A program made the position numbers and the translations under genes. Under the pieces are notes generated by a model, which was not told the DNA's origin, made no database searches, and saw only the letters and a program-made list of their open reading frames with translations. This document shows, one piece after another, positions 33,333-41,093 of a stretch of 64,000 nt of DNA (positions are counted from its first letter, which is position 1; every line of letters begins with the position of its first letter). Source of the stretch: Lentzea albidocapillata (lineage in GTDB: Bacteria; Actinomycetota; Actinomycetes; Mycobacteriales; Pseudonocardiaceae); contig NZ_JOEA01000015.1 in the NCBI RefSeq assembly GCF_000719115.1, positions 109,586 through 173,585 of the forward strand, written 5' to 3'.

Positions 33333-34330
33333 CGCTGTTCTCCCTCGTAGTACTTGTCGAGCTCCCCGGCGCTGTACACGCCCCGGTCGGTCACCACCGT
33401 CGTGACGAAGCGCGGCGGCGTCACGTCGAACGCCGGGTAGTGCCCTTTCACCCTCGGCGTGGCACTCGGTCTGCCCAGCACCTGCAGCACTTCGGCACCG
33501 TCGCGGTACTCGATCTCGACGTACTCCGTCGTGGGCGCTTGCAGATCGGGTGCCTGCACTTGGGCGTGGAACGGTACTCCGAACGCGTGCGCGGCCACGG
33601 CCAGACCCAGCGTGCCGACCTTGTTCACGACGTGCCCGTCCATGGTGACCCGGTCGGCCGCCGTCACCAACGCGTCGACCTCGCCGCTTTGCAGCACCGC
33701 AGCGCCCATGCCGTCCGTGATGAGCGTGGTGTCGACGCCCATCTCGATCAACGTCTCCGCGGTGAGCCTGGCCCCCTGCAGGTAGGGCCTGGTCTCGGTG
33801 CAGAAGAAGCGCAGCGTCTTGTGCTGGTTCTGGGCCGCCCTGACCGTCTCCGTCAGGTACAGGTCGGCCCAGCAGTGCGTCAGGACGGTGGCGTTGTCGG
33901 GCAACAGGTTCGCCGTGTGCTCGCCCAGCGCCTGGCTCTTCGCCCGATACCTGCGGTCGCCTTCCTCGGCGCCCGCGAGTGCGTGCGTGATGTCCCGCGC
34001 GGCGTCCACGTGGTCGAGGACGACCTTGGTGGCCTTGCGCAGGGCGTTGTTGGTGCGCCTGGTGTTCTCGAGCATCAGCGCGGTCTGCGCGAGCTGTGCG
34101 CGGGCCTGCTCGAACGGCAGCGCTTCCAGGGTGCGTGCCTTCAGCACCATGGCGAACAGCACCGCGAAGTACGGGCCGGAGGACTGGGTGACCATGTCCA
34201 CGATGGCCCGCGCGACGTCTTCGGCCGTGCGGCACAGCACCCAGTTCCGTTCGAACGGGAACTGCCGGCGGTCGAGGATCAGCACGCCGTCGCCGGTGAG
34301 CCGCACCGAGTCGGCGAGTACCGGCTGCAT
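33329..34330 (-). CDS. mtnA: Methylthioribose-1-phosphate isomerase
   Basis: 333-residue aldose-ketose isomerase of the eIF2B-alpha fold. The catalytic Cys is in FFCTETRPYLQGARLTAETL and the Asp in VTAADRVTMDG. The ATG at 34330 shares its first base with the TGA of the upstream flavoprotein gene (TGATG). Genes for the preceding steps (MTA phosphorylase or MTR kinase) are not in the window, so the substrate must be supplied from elsewhere. Confidence 0.93.
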   Translation of the reverse strand: MQPVLADSVRLTGDGVLILDRRQFPFERNWVLCRTAEDVARAIVDMVTQSSGPYFAVLFAMVLKARTLEALPFEQARAQLAQTALMLENTRRTNNALRKATKVVLDHVDAARDITHALAGAEEGDRRYRAKSQALGEHTANLLPDNATVLTHCWADLYLTETVRAAQNQHKTLRFFCTETRPYLQGARLTAETLIEMGVDTTLITDGMGAAVLQSGEVDALVTAADRVTMDGHVVNKVGTLGLAVAAHAFGVPFHAQVQAPDLQAPTTEYVEIEYRDGAEVLQVLGRPSATPRVKGHYPAFDVTPPRFVTTVVTDRGVYSAGELDKYYEGEQR

Positions 34331-35430
34331 CAGCTGTACCCGGTGTGAGCGGGGCGCGCGCCGGTCAGGAAGTGCTCGCCGACCTCGCGGGCCTTGTAGA
34401 CGACCGGGTCGTGCAGCGTGAGCGTGCGGGCGTTGCGCCAGAAGCGGTCCACGCCGTACTTGGCCGCGGTGCCGCGCGCGCCGACCTGCTCGAAGATGCG
34501 GCTGGTGACCTCGTTGACGAGCTTCGTGCTGACGACCTTGGCTTCGGAGATCGTCACCGCGACCTCGCCGCGCTTGGCGGGCGTGAGGTGGCGGCCGTGC
34601 TCGGAGGCCTCCCAGAGCTGGCGGGCGGCTTCGTCCGCGAGCAGCCCGGCGGCCCTGGTCTGGGACACCATCTCGCCGTAGGCAGCGACGATGTACGGGT
34701 CGTCGATGGCGGCTTCGACGCCGCTGACGAACCACGGGCGGGTCTTGGTGCGGGTGTAGTCGGCGGCCTCGGCGAGCGCGCCTTCCGCGATGGCCACGTA
34801 GAGCTGGGCGAGCACGAGCTGGAAGCCGATCGCGGCGAGGCTGACGCGCGGGTCCTCGCCTGCCGGCTGGACGCCGAGGACCTCCGTCACCTGGACGTTC
34901 TCGAAGTTCACCCCGCCGGACGCCGTGAGGCGCTGACCGATGTTGTCCCAATCGTCCAAATAGGTGATTCCGGTCGCTTTTCCGTCGAGCAGGAACGTCA
35001 GTTTCTCGCCGTTGTCCGTGCGGGTCGCGCTGACCACGAGGCGGTCGGCGACGGCGGCTCCGGTGGCGAACGTCTTGCGACCGTTCAGGACGAAACCACC
35101 TTCGGCGGGCGTCAGTTCCAGCGCCGCGTCGAGCGGGTTGCTGACGCCGGCCCAGAACTGGTCGGGCTGCACGCTGAACTGGGCGTCGAACAGCCCGCTG
35201 CGCCAGATCTGCAGGTAGTGGTACCCGAGGAGGTGTCCGATGTTGGCGTCGGCGGCACCGATGATCCGGCCGATCCGCTGCTGCTGCGCCCAGTCCTGCA
35301 CGTTCAGCAGTCCGCTCTGCCGGAGCAGTTCCACCTCTTTGGCGGGCGGCTGGCCGGCCCGGTCCCTGTCCGCCGCGTCGGACCTGAGCGTCGCCGCAAC
35401 CTCGTGCGCGACGTCCAGCCAGTTCGACAT
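34330..35430 (-). CDS. Acyl-CoA-dehydrogenase-fold flavoprotein, DszC/SfnC-like
   Basis: 366-residue protein with the acyl-CoA dehydrogenase layout, most like flavin-dependent sulphur-compound monooxygenases (DszC, SfnB/SfnC). Seen are GYHYLQIW in the N-terminal helical domain, ALELTPAEGGFVLNGRKTFA and SATRTDNGEKLTFLLDGKAT in the beta domain, and GARGTAAKYGVDRFWRNART at the C-terminus. The family Glu base of true acyl-CoA dehydrogenases is not evident. It is the first gene of the methionine-salvage operon, coupled to mtnA by TGATG, so it may feed in or detoxify an organosulphur compound. The ATG at 35430 follows GAGAGGAGCAGGG. Confidence 0.82.
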   Translation of the reverse strand: MSNWLDVAHEVAATLRSDAADRDRAGQPPAKEVELLRQSGLLNVQDWAQQQRIGRIIGAADANIGHLLGYHYLQIWRSGLFDAQFSVQPDQFWAGVSNPLDAALELTPAEGGFVLNGRKTFATGAAVADRLVVSATRTDNGEKLTFLLDGKATGITYLDDWDNIGQRLTASGGVNFENVQVTEVLGVQPAGEDPRVSLAAIGFQLVLAQLYVAIAEGALAEAADYTRTKTRPWFVSGVEAAIDDPYIVAAYGEMVSQTRAAGLLADEAARQLWEASEHGRHLTPAKRGEVAVTISEAKVVSTKLVNEVTSRIFEQVGARGTAAKYGVDRFWRNARTLTLHDPVVYKAREVGEHFLTGARPAHTGYS

Positions 35431-35443
35431 CCCTGCTCCTCTC

Positions 35444-35482
35444 GGTGGTACCCGGTTCAACTTACTTCGTCACACCACCGGG
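35444..35482 (-). promoter_or_regulatory. Possible pseudoknotted 5' leader of the methionine-salvage operon
   Basis: Read on the minus strand the leader has CCCGG (35482-35478), GGTGGT (35479-35474), then CCGGG (35455-35451) and ACCACC (35449-35444). The arm order a-b-a'-b' would allow an H-type pseudoknot, ending directly before the GAGAGGAG ribosome site of the first gene. The first two arms share two bases, so both helices cannot form at full length. It matches no riboswitch class I recognise. Confidence 0.35.
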
Positions 35483-35570
35483 CTAACCACGATGTGAGAG
35501 AGACCGTCGCCTGGCAGACTGCGCGCGAACCTCGCTCTGGCGAGGGTCCAACATCTAGGGAGCAATCGGT

Positions 35571-35774
35571 ATGGCGCAGGGCACCGTGAAGTGGTTCAAC
35601 GGCGAGAAGGGCTTCGGATTCATCGCGCAGGACGGCGGCGGTCCGGACGTGTTCGTGCACTACTCGCAGATTTCCGGCTCGGGCTTCAAGTCGCTTGAAG
35701 AGCAGCAGCGCGTGGAGTTCGAGATCGGCCAGGGTCAGAAGGGGCCTCAGGCGCAGGACGTCCGCGCCATCTGA
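35571..35774 (+). CDS. Cold shock protein, CspA family
   Basis: 67-residue single-stranded nucleic-acid-binding protein. RNP1 is KGFGFI (residues 13-18) and RNP2 is VFVHY (27-31); the start [18 protein letters not shown] is canonical. It acts as an RNA chaperone. The leader holds a 6-bp hairpin (CCTCGC / GCGAGG, 35528-35543) about 30 bases before the ATG and an AGGGAG ribosome site. The gene is monocistronic, closed by a hairpin at 35786-35818. Confidence 0.96.
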   Translation: MAQGTVKWFNGEKGFGFIAQDGGGPDVFVHYSQISGSGFKSLEEQQRVEFEIGQGQKGPQAQDVRAI

Positions 35775-35785
35775 TTCAGCTCTTG

Positions 35786-35818
35786 GAAGCCCGCTCGGCC
35801 GCGTGCCGGGCGGGCTTC
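35786..35818 (+). terminator. Terminator of the cold shock gene
   Basis: A nine-base perfect inverted repeat GAAGCCCGC / GCGGGCTTC with a 15-base loop, followed by TTCTGT, starting 12 bases after the stop codon. Confidence 0.82.
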
Positions 35819-35838
35819 TTCTGTACCTGCACGGATTT

Positions 35839-35928
35839 TGGCGGCAACCGAGGGAGTCGAACCCTGCGCGGCTTGTGAAGGCGGCGCCCGGACACCGGCC
35901 CTGACCCTTCGGTCGGGCGACGGCTGCC
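35839..35928 (-). other. tRNA-like element with intact 3' end
   Basis: On the minus strand a 90-base segment begins GGCAGCC and ends GGTTGCCGCCA. The two ends pair as a 7-bp acceptor stem (one G-U), followed by a G discriminator and encoded CCA. The T-arm AGGG-TTCGACT-CCCT is typical. The 90-base size and G73 recall type II (serine-like) tRNAs. I cannot form a normal D-arm or a 5-bp anticodon stem with a 7-base loop, so it looks like a decayed tRNA gene or a tRNA-end attachment site rather than a working tRNA. Confidence 0.4.
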
Positions 35929-36044
35929 TTGGAGTTGTGCTGCCCCCTAAGAGGGCTTTACGACGCGTCGGATACCCACAGTGTTAAACGTCCACACCCT
36001 TGAAGACGTTTCATGTTTCACTCCGATGGGTGACCCTGGTCACC

Positions 36045-37241
36045 GTGCGATACCTCCCTGCCATCGCGGCCCTGCTCATGCTTCCCCTGGTACCCGCCAC
36101 CGCTGAAGCGGCTCCCGCGGGCACGTTCTACGTCACCAGTGTCCGGACCGGCCTCAACGTCGCCCAGAGCGGCAGTGGACTGGCACTGCACCGTCCGAAG
36201 GGCAACGAGGACCGCCAGCAGTGGCGGCTGAGCGACGGGAGGTTCGAGAACACCGACTCGCCGGGCCAGTGCATCACCCGTCAGCTCACCATGGGTTCGT
36301 GTTCACAAGGGGATACGGTTCACGAGCCGCGTCAGTTCGGTGATCAATGGGAATTCTTCGGTCTCGGCGGTGAGTCGCGCTGGTACCTGACGCCGGTCGT
36401 CAGCCGGACCGAGCCGATGCCGGCGGATCCGCGGCTCGACCAGATGACGTTCCTGACCGCCCACAACGCCTATGCGAACGGGGTGGACGGCGGGTTCGCG
36501 CCGCCGTTCGTCAACCTCGCCAAGAACCAGACGCGCGGCATTGTGCAGCAGTTGAACGACGGCGTGCGGGGTTTCTCGCTGGACATCCACCAGACCCCGG
36601 ACGGCGCGATCCTCTGCCACAACAGCTGCACGCTCGTGAGCAAGCCGGTGGCGCTGAACGTCGACATTCAGCGGATCGTGGACTTCCTGCGCGCCAACCG
36701 CAGCGAGATCGTCACGGTCTTCCTGGAGGACTACGTGTCGGCGGACGTACTGCGCGCCGAACTCCGCAAGGTGCAGGGGTTGGGCGACGTCCTGTACCGG
36801 GCTGAGGGCGTACAGCAGAACGGCTGGCCCAAGCGCAGCCAGATGCAGGCGACCGGCAAGCGGCTGATCATCTTCACCGACCACGGCAAGGACGGCCGCG
36901 AGGACAGCGGCGTGCTCTACCAGAAGGACTGGACGGTCGAGAACTACTGGTCCATGGGTCCGGGCCTCGGCAACTCCGACTGGTCCTGTTACAGCCGATG
37001 GGGTGACAAACCGCTGACGGCGACCGGGAACTTCCCGCCGTTGTTCTACATGAACCACTTCCGGGACGTTCCGTTCAGCAGCACGGCGACAACGGACAAC
37101 AGCAAGGTCGCGAACCGCGCGCAGCAGTTCTGCCAGCCCGCGGCCAGGAAGAAGCCGAACTATGTGTCGGTCGATCTCTATCACCTGGGCGACGCGGCTC
37201 AGGCCGTGCGGCACCTGAACTCATACGTATATAGGCCGTAG
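36045..37241 (+). CDS. Secreted PI-specific phospholipase C-like protein
   Basis: 398-residue exported enzyme of the PLC-like phosphodiesterase superfamily. The GTG at 36045 gives a clean signal peptide (VRYLPAIAALLMLPLVPATA, cleavage near AEA). A small beta-rich domain (about residues 30-110, RICIN-like QQWRL motif) precedes the catalytic barrel. The barrel has the two histidines in LTAHNAYANG and AILCHNSCTL, plus VTVFLEDYV and FTDHGK. Bacterial relatives cleave phosphatidylinositol or glycosyl-PI without calcium. The frame is open back to a TTG at 36000, but no start has a good ribosome site. GGTGACC / GGTCACC, a palindrome, lies directly before the chosen GTG. Confidence 0.78.
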   Translation: MRYLPAIAALLMLPLVPATAEAAPAGTFYVTSVRTGLNVAQSGSGLALHRPKGNEDRQQWRLSDGRFENTDSPGQCITRQLTMGSCSQGDTVHEPRQFGDQWEFFGLGGESRWYLTPVVSRTEPMPADPRLDQMTFLTAHNAYANGVDGGFAPPFVNLAKNQTRGIVQQLNDGVRGFSLDIHQTPDGAILCHNSCTLVSKPVALNVDIQRIVDFLRANRSEIVTVFLEDYVSADVLRAELRKVQGLGDVLYRAEGVQQNGWPKRSQMQATGKRLIIFTDHGKDGREDSGVLYQKDWTVENYWSMGPGLGNSDWSCYSRWGDKPLTATGNFPPLFYMNHFRDVPFSSTATTDNSKVANRAQQFCQPAARKKPNYVSVDLYHLGDAAQAVRHLNSYVYRP

Positions 37242-37271
37242 CCCAAATCGTGGGAGTTGTACGCTCCGCGC

Positions 37272-38348
37272 ATGGCCTCGATCCTGTTCACGCGCGGAGC
37301 GCCCTCTCTCGACATCATCGACCAGGAAGGTCTGCGCGAAGCGGCGCAGAAAGCCTTCACGGACGATCCCGGCGGCACCTTCGCGTACGGCACGAGCGTC
37401 GGCTACGTACCGCTGCGCGCCTGGCTCGCGGAGCAGCACGGCGTCGCGCCGGAGCAGGTGCTCGTCACCAACGGCTCGATGCAGGCCGACGCGTTCCTGT
37501 TCGAACTGCTCGTCCAGCAGGGCGACGACGTGGTGGTCGAGGCGCCGACCTACGACCGCACGCTGCTGAACCTGCGCCAGCGCGGCGCCAAGATCCACGC
37601 GATCGAGCTGCAGACCGACGGCATCAACGTCGACGCGCTCGAGGAACTGCTGGAGAGCGGGGTGCGCCCGAAGCTCGCGCACATCATCCCGAACTTCCAC
37701 AACCCGGCCGGCTACACGCTGTCCGAGGCGAAGCGCGCGCGTCTGCTGGACCTCGCGGCCAAGTACGACTTCGTGCTGTTCGAGGACGACCCGTACGTCA
37801 AGGTGCGGTTCGAGGGCGAGCCGCTGCCGACGATGCTGTCGCAGGACAAGAACGAGAAGGTCGTCTACGCGTCGTCGTTCTCGAAGACCATGGCGCCCGG
37901 CATCCGCTGCGGTTACCTGGTGGGGCCGAAGGCCGTCATCAAGTCCGTCCAGGACATCGCCACCACCACGTACATCTCGCCGAACATGGTGGCGCAGTCG
38001 ATCGTGAACTCGTACTGCCGTTCCGGCCGTCTCGAGGAGTCGGTCGCGAACGTCCGCACGGCGTTGCGCGCCCGCAAGGACGCCCTGGTCGCCGCGCTGC
38101 AGCGTGAGCTGCCGGAGGCGGTCTTCACCGCGCCGCAGGGTGGCTACTTCATGTGGGTCGAGCTGCCGGGCGTGTCGATCGACAAGCTGGTGCCGGTCGC
38201 GAAGGAGCACGGCGTCGAGTTCGTGAAGGGCTCCGACTTCCTGCTGGAGGGCGGCGACAACGCCATCCGGCTCGCGTTCTCGGGCGTCACGCCGGAGCAG
38301 ATCGACGAGGGCATCACGCGCCTCGCGGCTGCTGTGCGATCGCTCTGA
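37272..38348 (+). CDS. PLP-dependent aminotransferase, class I/II (MocR/2-aminoadipate type)
   Basis: 358-residue fold type I aminotransferase. The Schiff-base lysine is Lys205 in YASSFSKTMAPGIRCGY; the PLP ring contact and phosphate region appear in TNGSMQADAF and IIPNFHNPAGYTLS, with the Asp in LFEDDPYV. It resembles 2-aminoadipate or aromatic transaminases and lacks the GntR domain of MocR regulators. The substrate is uncertain. The ATG at 37272 has no ribosome site, but TACGCT (37260-37265) lies six bases before it, consistent with a leaderless message. The 3' end overlaps the convergent glycosyltransferase gene by 35 bases. Confidence 0.88.
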   Translation: MASILFTRGAPSLDIIDQEGLREAAQKAFTDDPGGTFAYGTSVGYVPLRAWLAEQHGVAPEQVLVTNGSMQADAFLFELLVQQGDDVVVEAPTYDRTLLNLRQRGAKIHAIELQTDGINVDALEELLESGVRPKLAHIIPNFHNPAGYTLSEAKRARLLDLAAKYDFVLFEDDPYVKVRFEGEPLPTMLSQDKNEKVVYASSFSKTMAPGIRCGYLVGPKAVIKSVQDIATTTYISPNMVAQSIVNSYCRSGRLEESVANVRTALRARKDALVAALQRELPEAVFTAPQGGYFMWVELPGVSIDKLVPVAKEHGVEFVKGSDFLLEGGDNAIRLAFSGVTPEQIDEGITRLAAAVRSL

Positions 38349-39138
38349 TCTGCGCTTCCAGGTGTTCCGGCAGCGCACGTCGCTGCCGGAGCGCCTGACG
38401 CAGCCGGGGCAGGGCCGCCCGGAACGCCTTCGGGTCCTTCAACGACGCCGCCAGCGCGCTGGCCAGCGGCCGTCGCATCCACGCGGCCAGCAGTGCGTTG
38501 CGCCGCTCGACGACGTCCTCGCCCGGCGCCCGGCCTGCCGCCGGGTGATGGTGCGCCACCACGTCCTCGACGTAGCAGAGCGCCCAGCCCGCCGCCGCCA
38601 GGTCCCACGACAGCAACGTTTCCTCGCCGCGGAAGAACAGCACCGGGCTGAAGCCGTCCACGTCCAGGAACGCCTGCCGCCGCACGATGGCCGAGCAGGC
38701 CAGAAATCCGAGCACCGCGGGCCCCGCGACACCCTCGCCCAGCGGGCTGTGGCGCAGCAGCGGCGTGATCGGATCGGGTTCTTCCGCCGGCCCCACCAGC
38801 GTGTGCGCGACGATCACCGCCAGGTCCGGGTGCTCGTCGAAGATCGGCTCGGCTCGCTCGATCGCGTCGGGCGCCCACCACGAGTCGTCGTCGGCGAAGG
38901 CGACGAACGGTGTCCGCGCCGCCTGAACGCCGAGGTTGCGCGCCACCGCGCCGCGGTTCACCGCCGACTCCAGCAGCAGGACGTTCGGGAATTCGTTGCG
39001 TACACGGGAAACCGTGTCGTCCGTCGACGCGTTGTCGACCAGGATCACCGGCACCGCGAGCTCGCTCAGGCGTGACAGCGTGCGCAGCAGGCTGTCCGCA
39101 CGGTTCCGAGAGGCGATGACGACGGTGGTCCGGGCCAT
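38314..39138 (-). CDS. Family 2 glycosyltransferase
   Basis: 274-residue GT-A-fold enzyme. The nucleotide-binding strand and loop read TVVIASRNRADSLLRTLSRL and VILVDNASTDDTV. The metal-binding DxD equivalent is FVAFADDDSWW, and GFSPVLFFRGEETLLSWDLA marks the acceptor side with the catalytic-base region. No transmembrane helix is seen. Donor and acceptor are unknown. It is a single gene between a convergent aminotransferase and a divergent MarR gene. Confidence 0.88.
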   Translation of the reverse strand: MARTTVVIASRNRADSLLRTLSRLSELAVPVILVDNASTDDTVSRVRNEFPNVLLLESAVNRGAVARNLGVQAARTPFVAFADDDSWWAPDAIERAEPIFDEHPDLAVIVAHTLVGPAEEPDPITPLLRHSPLGEGVAGPAVLGFLACSAIVRRQAFLDVDGFSPVLFFRGEETLLSWDLAAAGWALCYVEDVVAHHHPAAGRAPGEDVVERRNALLAAWMRRPLASALAASLKDPKAFRAALPRLRQALRQRRALPEHLEAQIRAIAQQPRGA

Positions 39139-39193
39139 GCCAGTCGTCTACCCCGTCGTTCGCCATTGACACCGCCAGTTAGTCTGTACACCA

Positions 39194-39643
39194 ATGATTA
39201 GTACACCAAGTATCCCGGAGAACCCGCTCGAACTGGAGCGGCAGGTCTGCTTCGCGCTCGCCGTGGCCAGCCGGACGGTGATCGCGGTCTACCGCCCGAT
39301 CCTGGAGCCGCTGAACCTCACACATCCCCAGTACCTGGTGATGCTGGCGCTCTGGGAGCGGTCGCCGCGCACCGTCAAGGACCTGAGCAACGTCCTGCAA
39401 CTCGACCCCGGCACCCTCAGCCCGCTGCTCAAGCGACTGGAGGCGATCGGGTACGTCGAGCGGCAGCGGGACAAGGCAGACGAACGCGCGCTCGCGCTGA
39501 CCCTCACCGCGAAGGGCACCGAGTTGCGCAAGGAAGCGCTCAAGATCCCCTTCAAGGTCGTGGAGCAGCTCGACATGACGTTCGAAGAACTCGCGCAGCT
39601 GAACCAGGTGCTGCACAAGGTGATCGCCAAGGCGACGCGGTGA
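39194..39643 (+). CDS. MarR-family regulator (OhrR-like)
   Basis: 149-residue winged-helix repressor. LNLTHPQYLVMLALWERSPR, TVKDLSNVLQLDPGTLSPLL and KRLEAIGYVERQRDKADERA form the DNA-binding lobe. The N-terminal ELERQVCFALAVASR carries a cysteine at the place used by OhrR to sense organic peroxides, so redox control is plausible, though no ohr gene is adjacent. It is translationally coupled to a DUF5313 gene by a GTGA overlap. Confidence 0.88.
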   Translation: MISTPSIPENPLELERQVCFALAVASRTVIAVYRPILEPLNLTHPQYLVMLALWERSPRTVKDLSNVLQLDPGTLSPLLKRLEAIGYVERQRDKADERALALTLTAKGTELRKEALKIPFKVVEQLDMTFEELAQLNQVLHKVIAKATR

Positions 39644-40035
39644 ACCCCGCGCTGAAGGTCTGGTACTACGCGGGTGGACGTGTGCCGCAGAAGTACCGGG
39701 AGTTCGTCCACGACGACGTGACCGGTCCGAAGTGGTTGCTGCGCTTCACGGTGCGCAGCCTTGTGCAGGTCACACCGCTGACGACGGCCATCACGCTGGC
39801 GCTGGTCTTCGGGCTCGACTCGCCGTGGCCGCTGGCAATTGCGTGCGGCGCGCTCGGATTCGTTGTAGGACTGTACTTCGCGCTGTCCTACGCTCCGGAA
39901 AGTGTGGATTACCGCCTCACGAAGTACGGGTATCCACGAGGGTCGGCGACTCAAGGTCGCCGGGACCGAAACGCTGTGAGGGATCGCGAACGACAGGCGA
40001 AGTACGACGCGGTCTGGCGGCGATCCGAGGGGTAG
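39640..40035 (+). CDS. DUF5313 membrane protein
   Basis: 131-residue protein. The conserved start (VWYYAGGRVPQKYREFVHDD, VTGPKWLLRFTVRSL) is followed by two hydrophobic helices (TPLTTAITLALVFGL; LAIACGALGFVVGLYFALSY) and a basic cytoplasmic tail (RLTKYGYPRGSATQGRRDRN). This matches DUF5313, a family of mycobacteria and relatives with unknown function. The GTG overlaps the MarR stop, so it is in that regulator's operon. Confidence 0.8.
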   Translation: MNPALKVWYYAGGRVPQKYREFVHDDVTGPKWLLRFTVRSLVQVTPLTTAITLALVFGLDSPWPLAIACGALGFVVGLYFALSYAPESVDYRLTKYGYPRGSATQGRRDRNAVRDRERQAKYDAVWRRSEG

Positions 40036-40041
40036 GGACCT

Positions 40042-40371
40042 ATGGCCTTGTTGAGCGATCAGTTCCAGTTCACGAGGCCGCAGGCGCTCACACTGACAGC
40101 CGGGGTGCTGCAACTCGCTTTCGGGTGGTTCGACGTGTTCGGACTGGACCCGAACTACCACGTGATCCAGATCGGCGTCGGGGCGCTGGGGGTCGCGATG
40201 GCGTGGCGGCACGACCACGCGCGGATGTACGGACTTCTCCTGCTGCTGTCGTTCGGGACGTTGGCGTTCTCGCTCAACGAACTGACGACGGAGAGCTTCC
40301 TCGAGGTGCGGACGGCCCTGATAGGGCTCGTGATCACGCTGGCCAAGCCGGCAAAGCGCGCTCAGGACTGA
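40042..40371 (+). CDS. Small integral membrane protein (109 aa)
   Basis: Four predicted hydrophobic segments, LTLTAGVLQLAFGWFDVFGL, VIQIGVGALGVAMAW, YGLLLLLSFGTLAFSL and VRTALIGLVITLA. The layout is like DUF4383-type proteins, though the match is only general. It starts six bases after the DUF5313 stop and probably ends that operon. Its last 38 bases overlap the convergent surE gene. Confidence 0.65.
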   Translation: MALLSDQFQFTRPQALTLTAGVLQLAFGWFDVFGLDPNYHVIQIGVGALGVAMAWRHDHARMYGLLLLLSFGTLAFSLNELTTESFLEVRTALIGLVITLAKPAKRAQD

Positions 40372-41089
40372 CGTCGCGGCCGACCGAGCGCAGCGCCGTG
40401 ACGGTCGCGAAACCGTCCGCCAGCAACGCCGTGTCCGTACCCGGCACGAGCGAATCCTCGGCGTAGACGTGCACGAGCTCGACCTCGTTGTCACCCACGT
40501 CGTCCACCCGGCTCTGCACGGTGCCGAACCGCGCCAGCTCCGCCCAGCGAAGTCCTTGCACGTCAACGACGTTCGGCACGTTCAGCGACAGCACTGTGGC
40601 CGCGGGCATCTCCAGCAGCGTCGGCAGCACGACGCGTACGACCTCGCATGCCTTGTCCCACAACGGTTCGGGTCCGTCCAATCCCACGTCGAGCGACACC
40701 GCCATCGCCGTGACGTCGTTCACGTGCGCGGTCAGCGCCGCGCCGACGGTGCCGGAGTGCAGGATCGCGCGGCCCACGTTCGCGCCCAGGTTCACGCCGG
40801 ACAGGACCACGTCGGGCTTGCCGCCGAAGCCGCCCCTGCACGCGATCAGCGAGATCAGACCCGGATGCGCCGCGACCGCGTAGGCCTCGACGTCGAGTCC
40901 GGGCAGGGTGCGCCGTTCGCTCACCACCCTGCCGTGCTCGCCCACCGCCGCGACCGACGCGCTGGTACCGCTGGCTTGGGCGGTAGGCGCCGCCACCGCC
41001 ACTTCGAGGCCGCACTCGGCAGCGGCCGACGCCAGGGCCCACAGGCCGGGAGAGTCGATTCCGTCGTCGTTCGTGATCAGCGCGCGCAT
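40334..41089 (-). CDS. surE: 5'/3'-nucleotidase SurE
   Basis: 251-residue metal-dependent nucleotidase (polyphosphatase/exopolyphosphatase family) that dephosphorylates nucleoside monophosphates. The signature ITNDDGIDSPGLWAL is at the extreme N-terminus. VVLSGVNLGANVGRAILHSG supplies the Asn metal ligand and oxyanion loop, and HSGTVGAALTAH follows. The gene lies 4 bases downstream of a PfkB-type kinase gene on the same strand, so the two are probably co-expressed. Confidence 0.92.
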   Translation of the reverse strand: MRALITNDDGIDSPGLWALASAAAECGLEVAVAAPTAQASGTSASVAAVGEHGRVVSERRTLPGLDVEAYAVAAHPGLISLIACRGGFGGKPDVVLSGVNLGANVGRAILHSGTVGAALTAHVNDVTAMAVSLDVGLDGPEPLWDKACEVVRVVLPTLLEMPAATVLSLNVPNVVDVQGLRWAELARFGTVQSRVDDVGDNEVELVHVYAEDSLVPGTDTALLADGFATVTALRSVGRDVSPERALPAWPA

Positions 41090-41093
41090 CCGC

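Noticed and set aside
33329..34951. 540-residue fused form of MtnA
   Set aside because: The extension is an out-of-frame reading of the flavoprotein gene. The TGATG junction and the normal MtnA length support the start at 34330.
35839..35928. Functional serine or selenocysteine tRNA
   Set aside because: The UCA-like triplet is too close to the T-arm, and no anticodon stem or normal D-arm forms. Only the ends are tRNA-like.
36000..36044. TTG start for the PI-PLC-like protein
   Set aside because: It puts a long extension before the signal peptide and has no ribosome site. GTG 36045 fits a normal signal sequence, though still without a good ribosome site.
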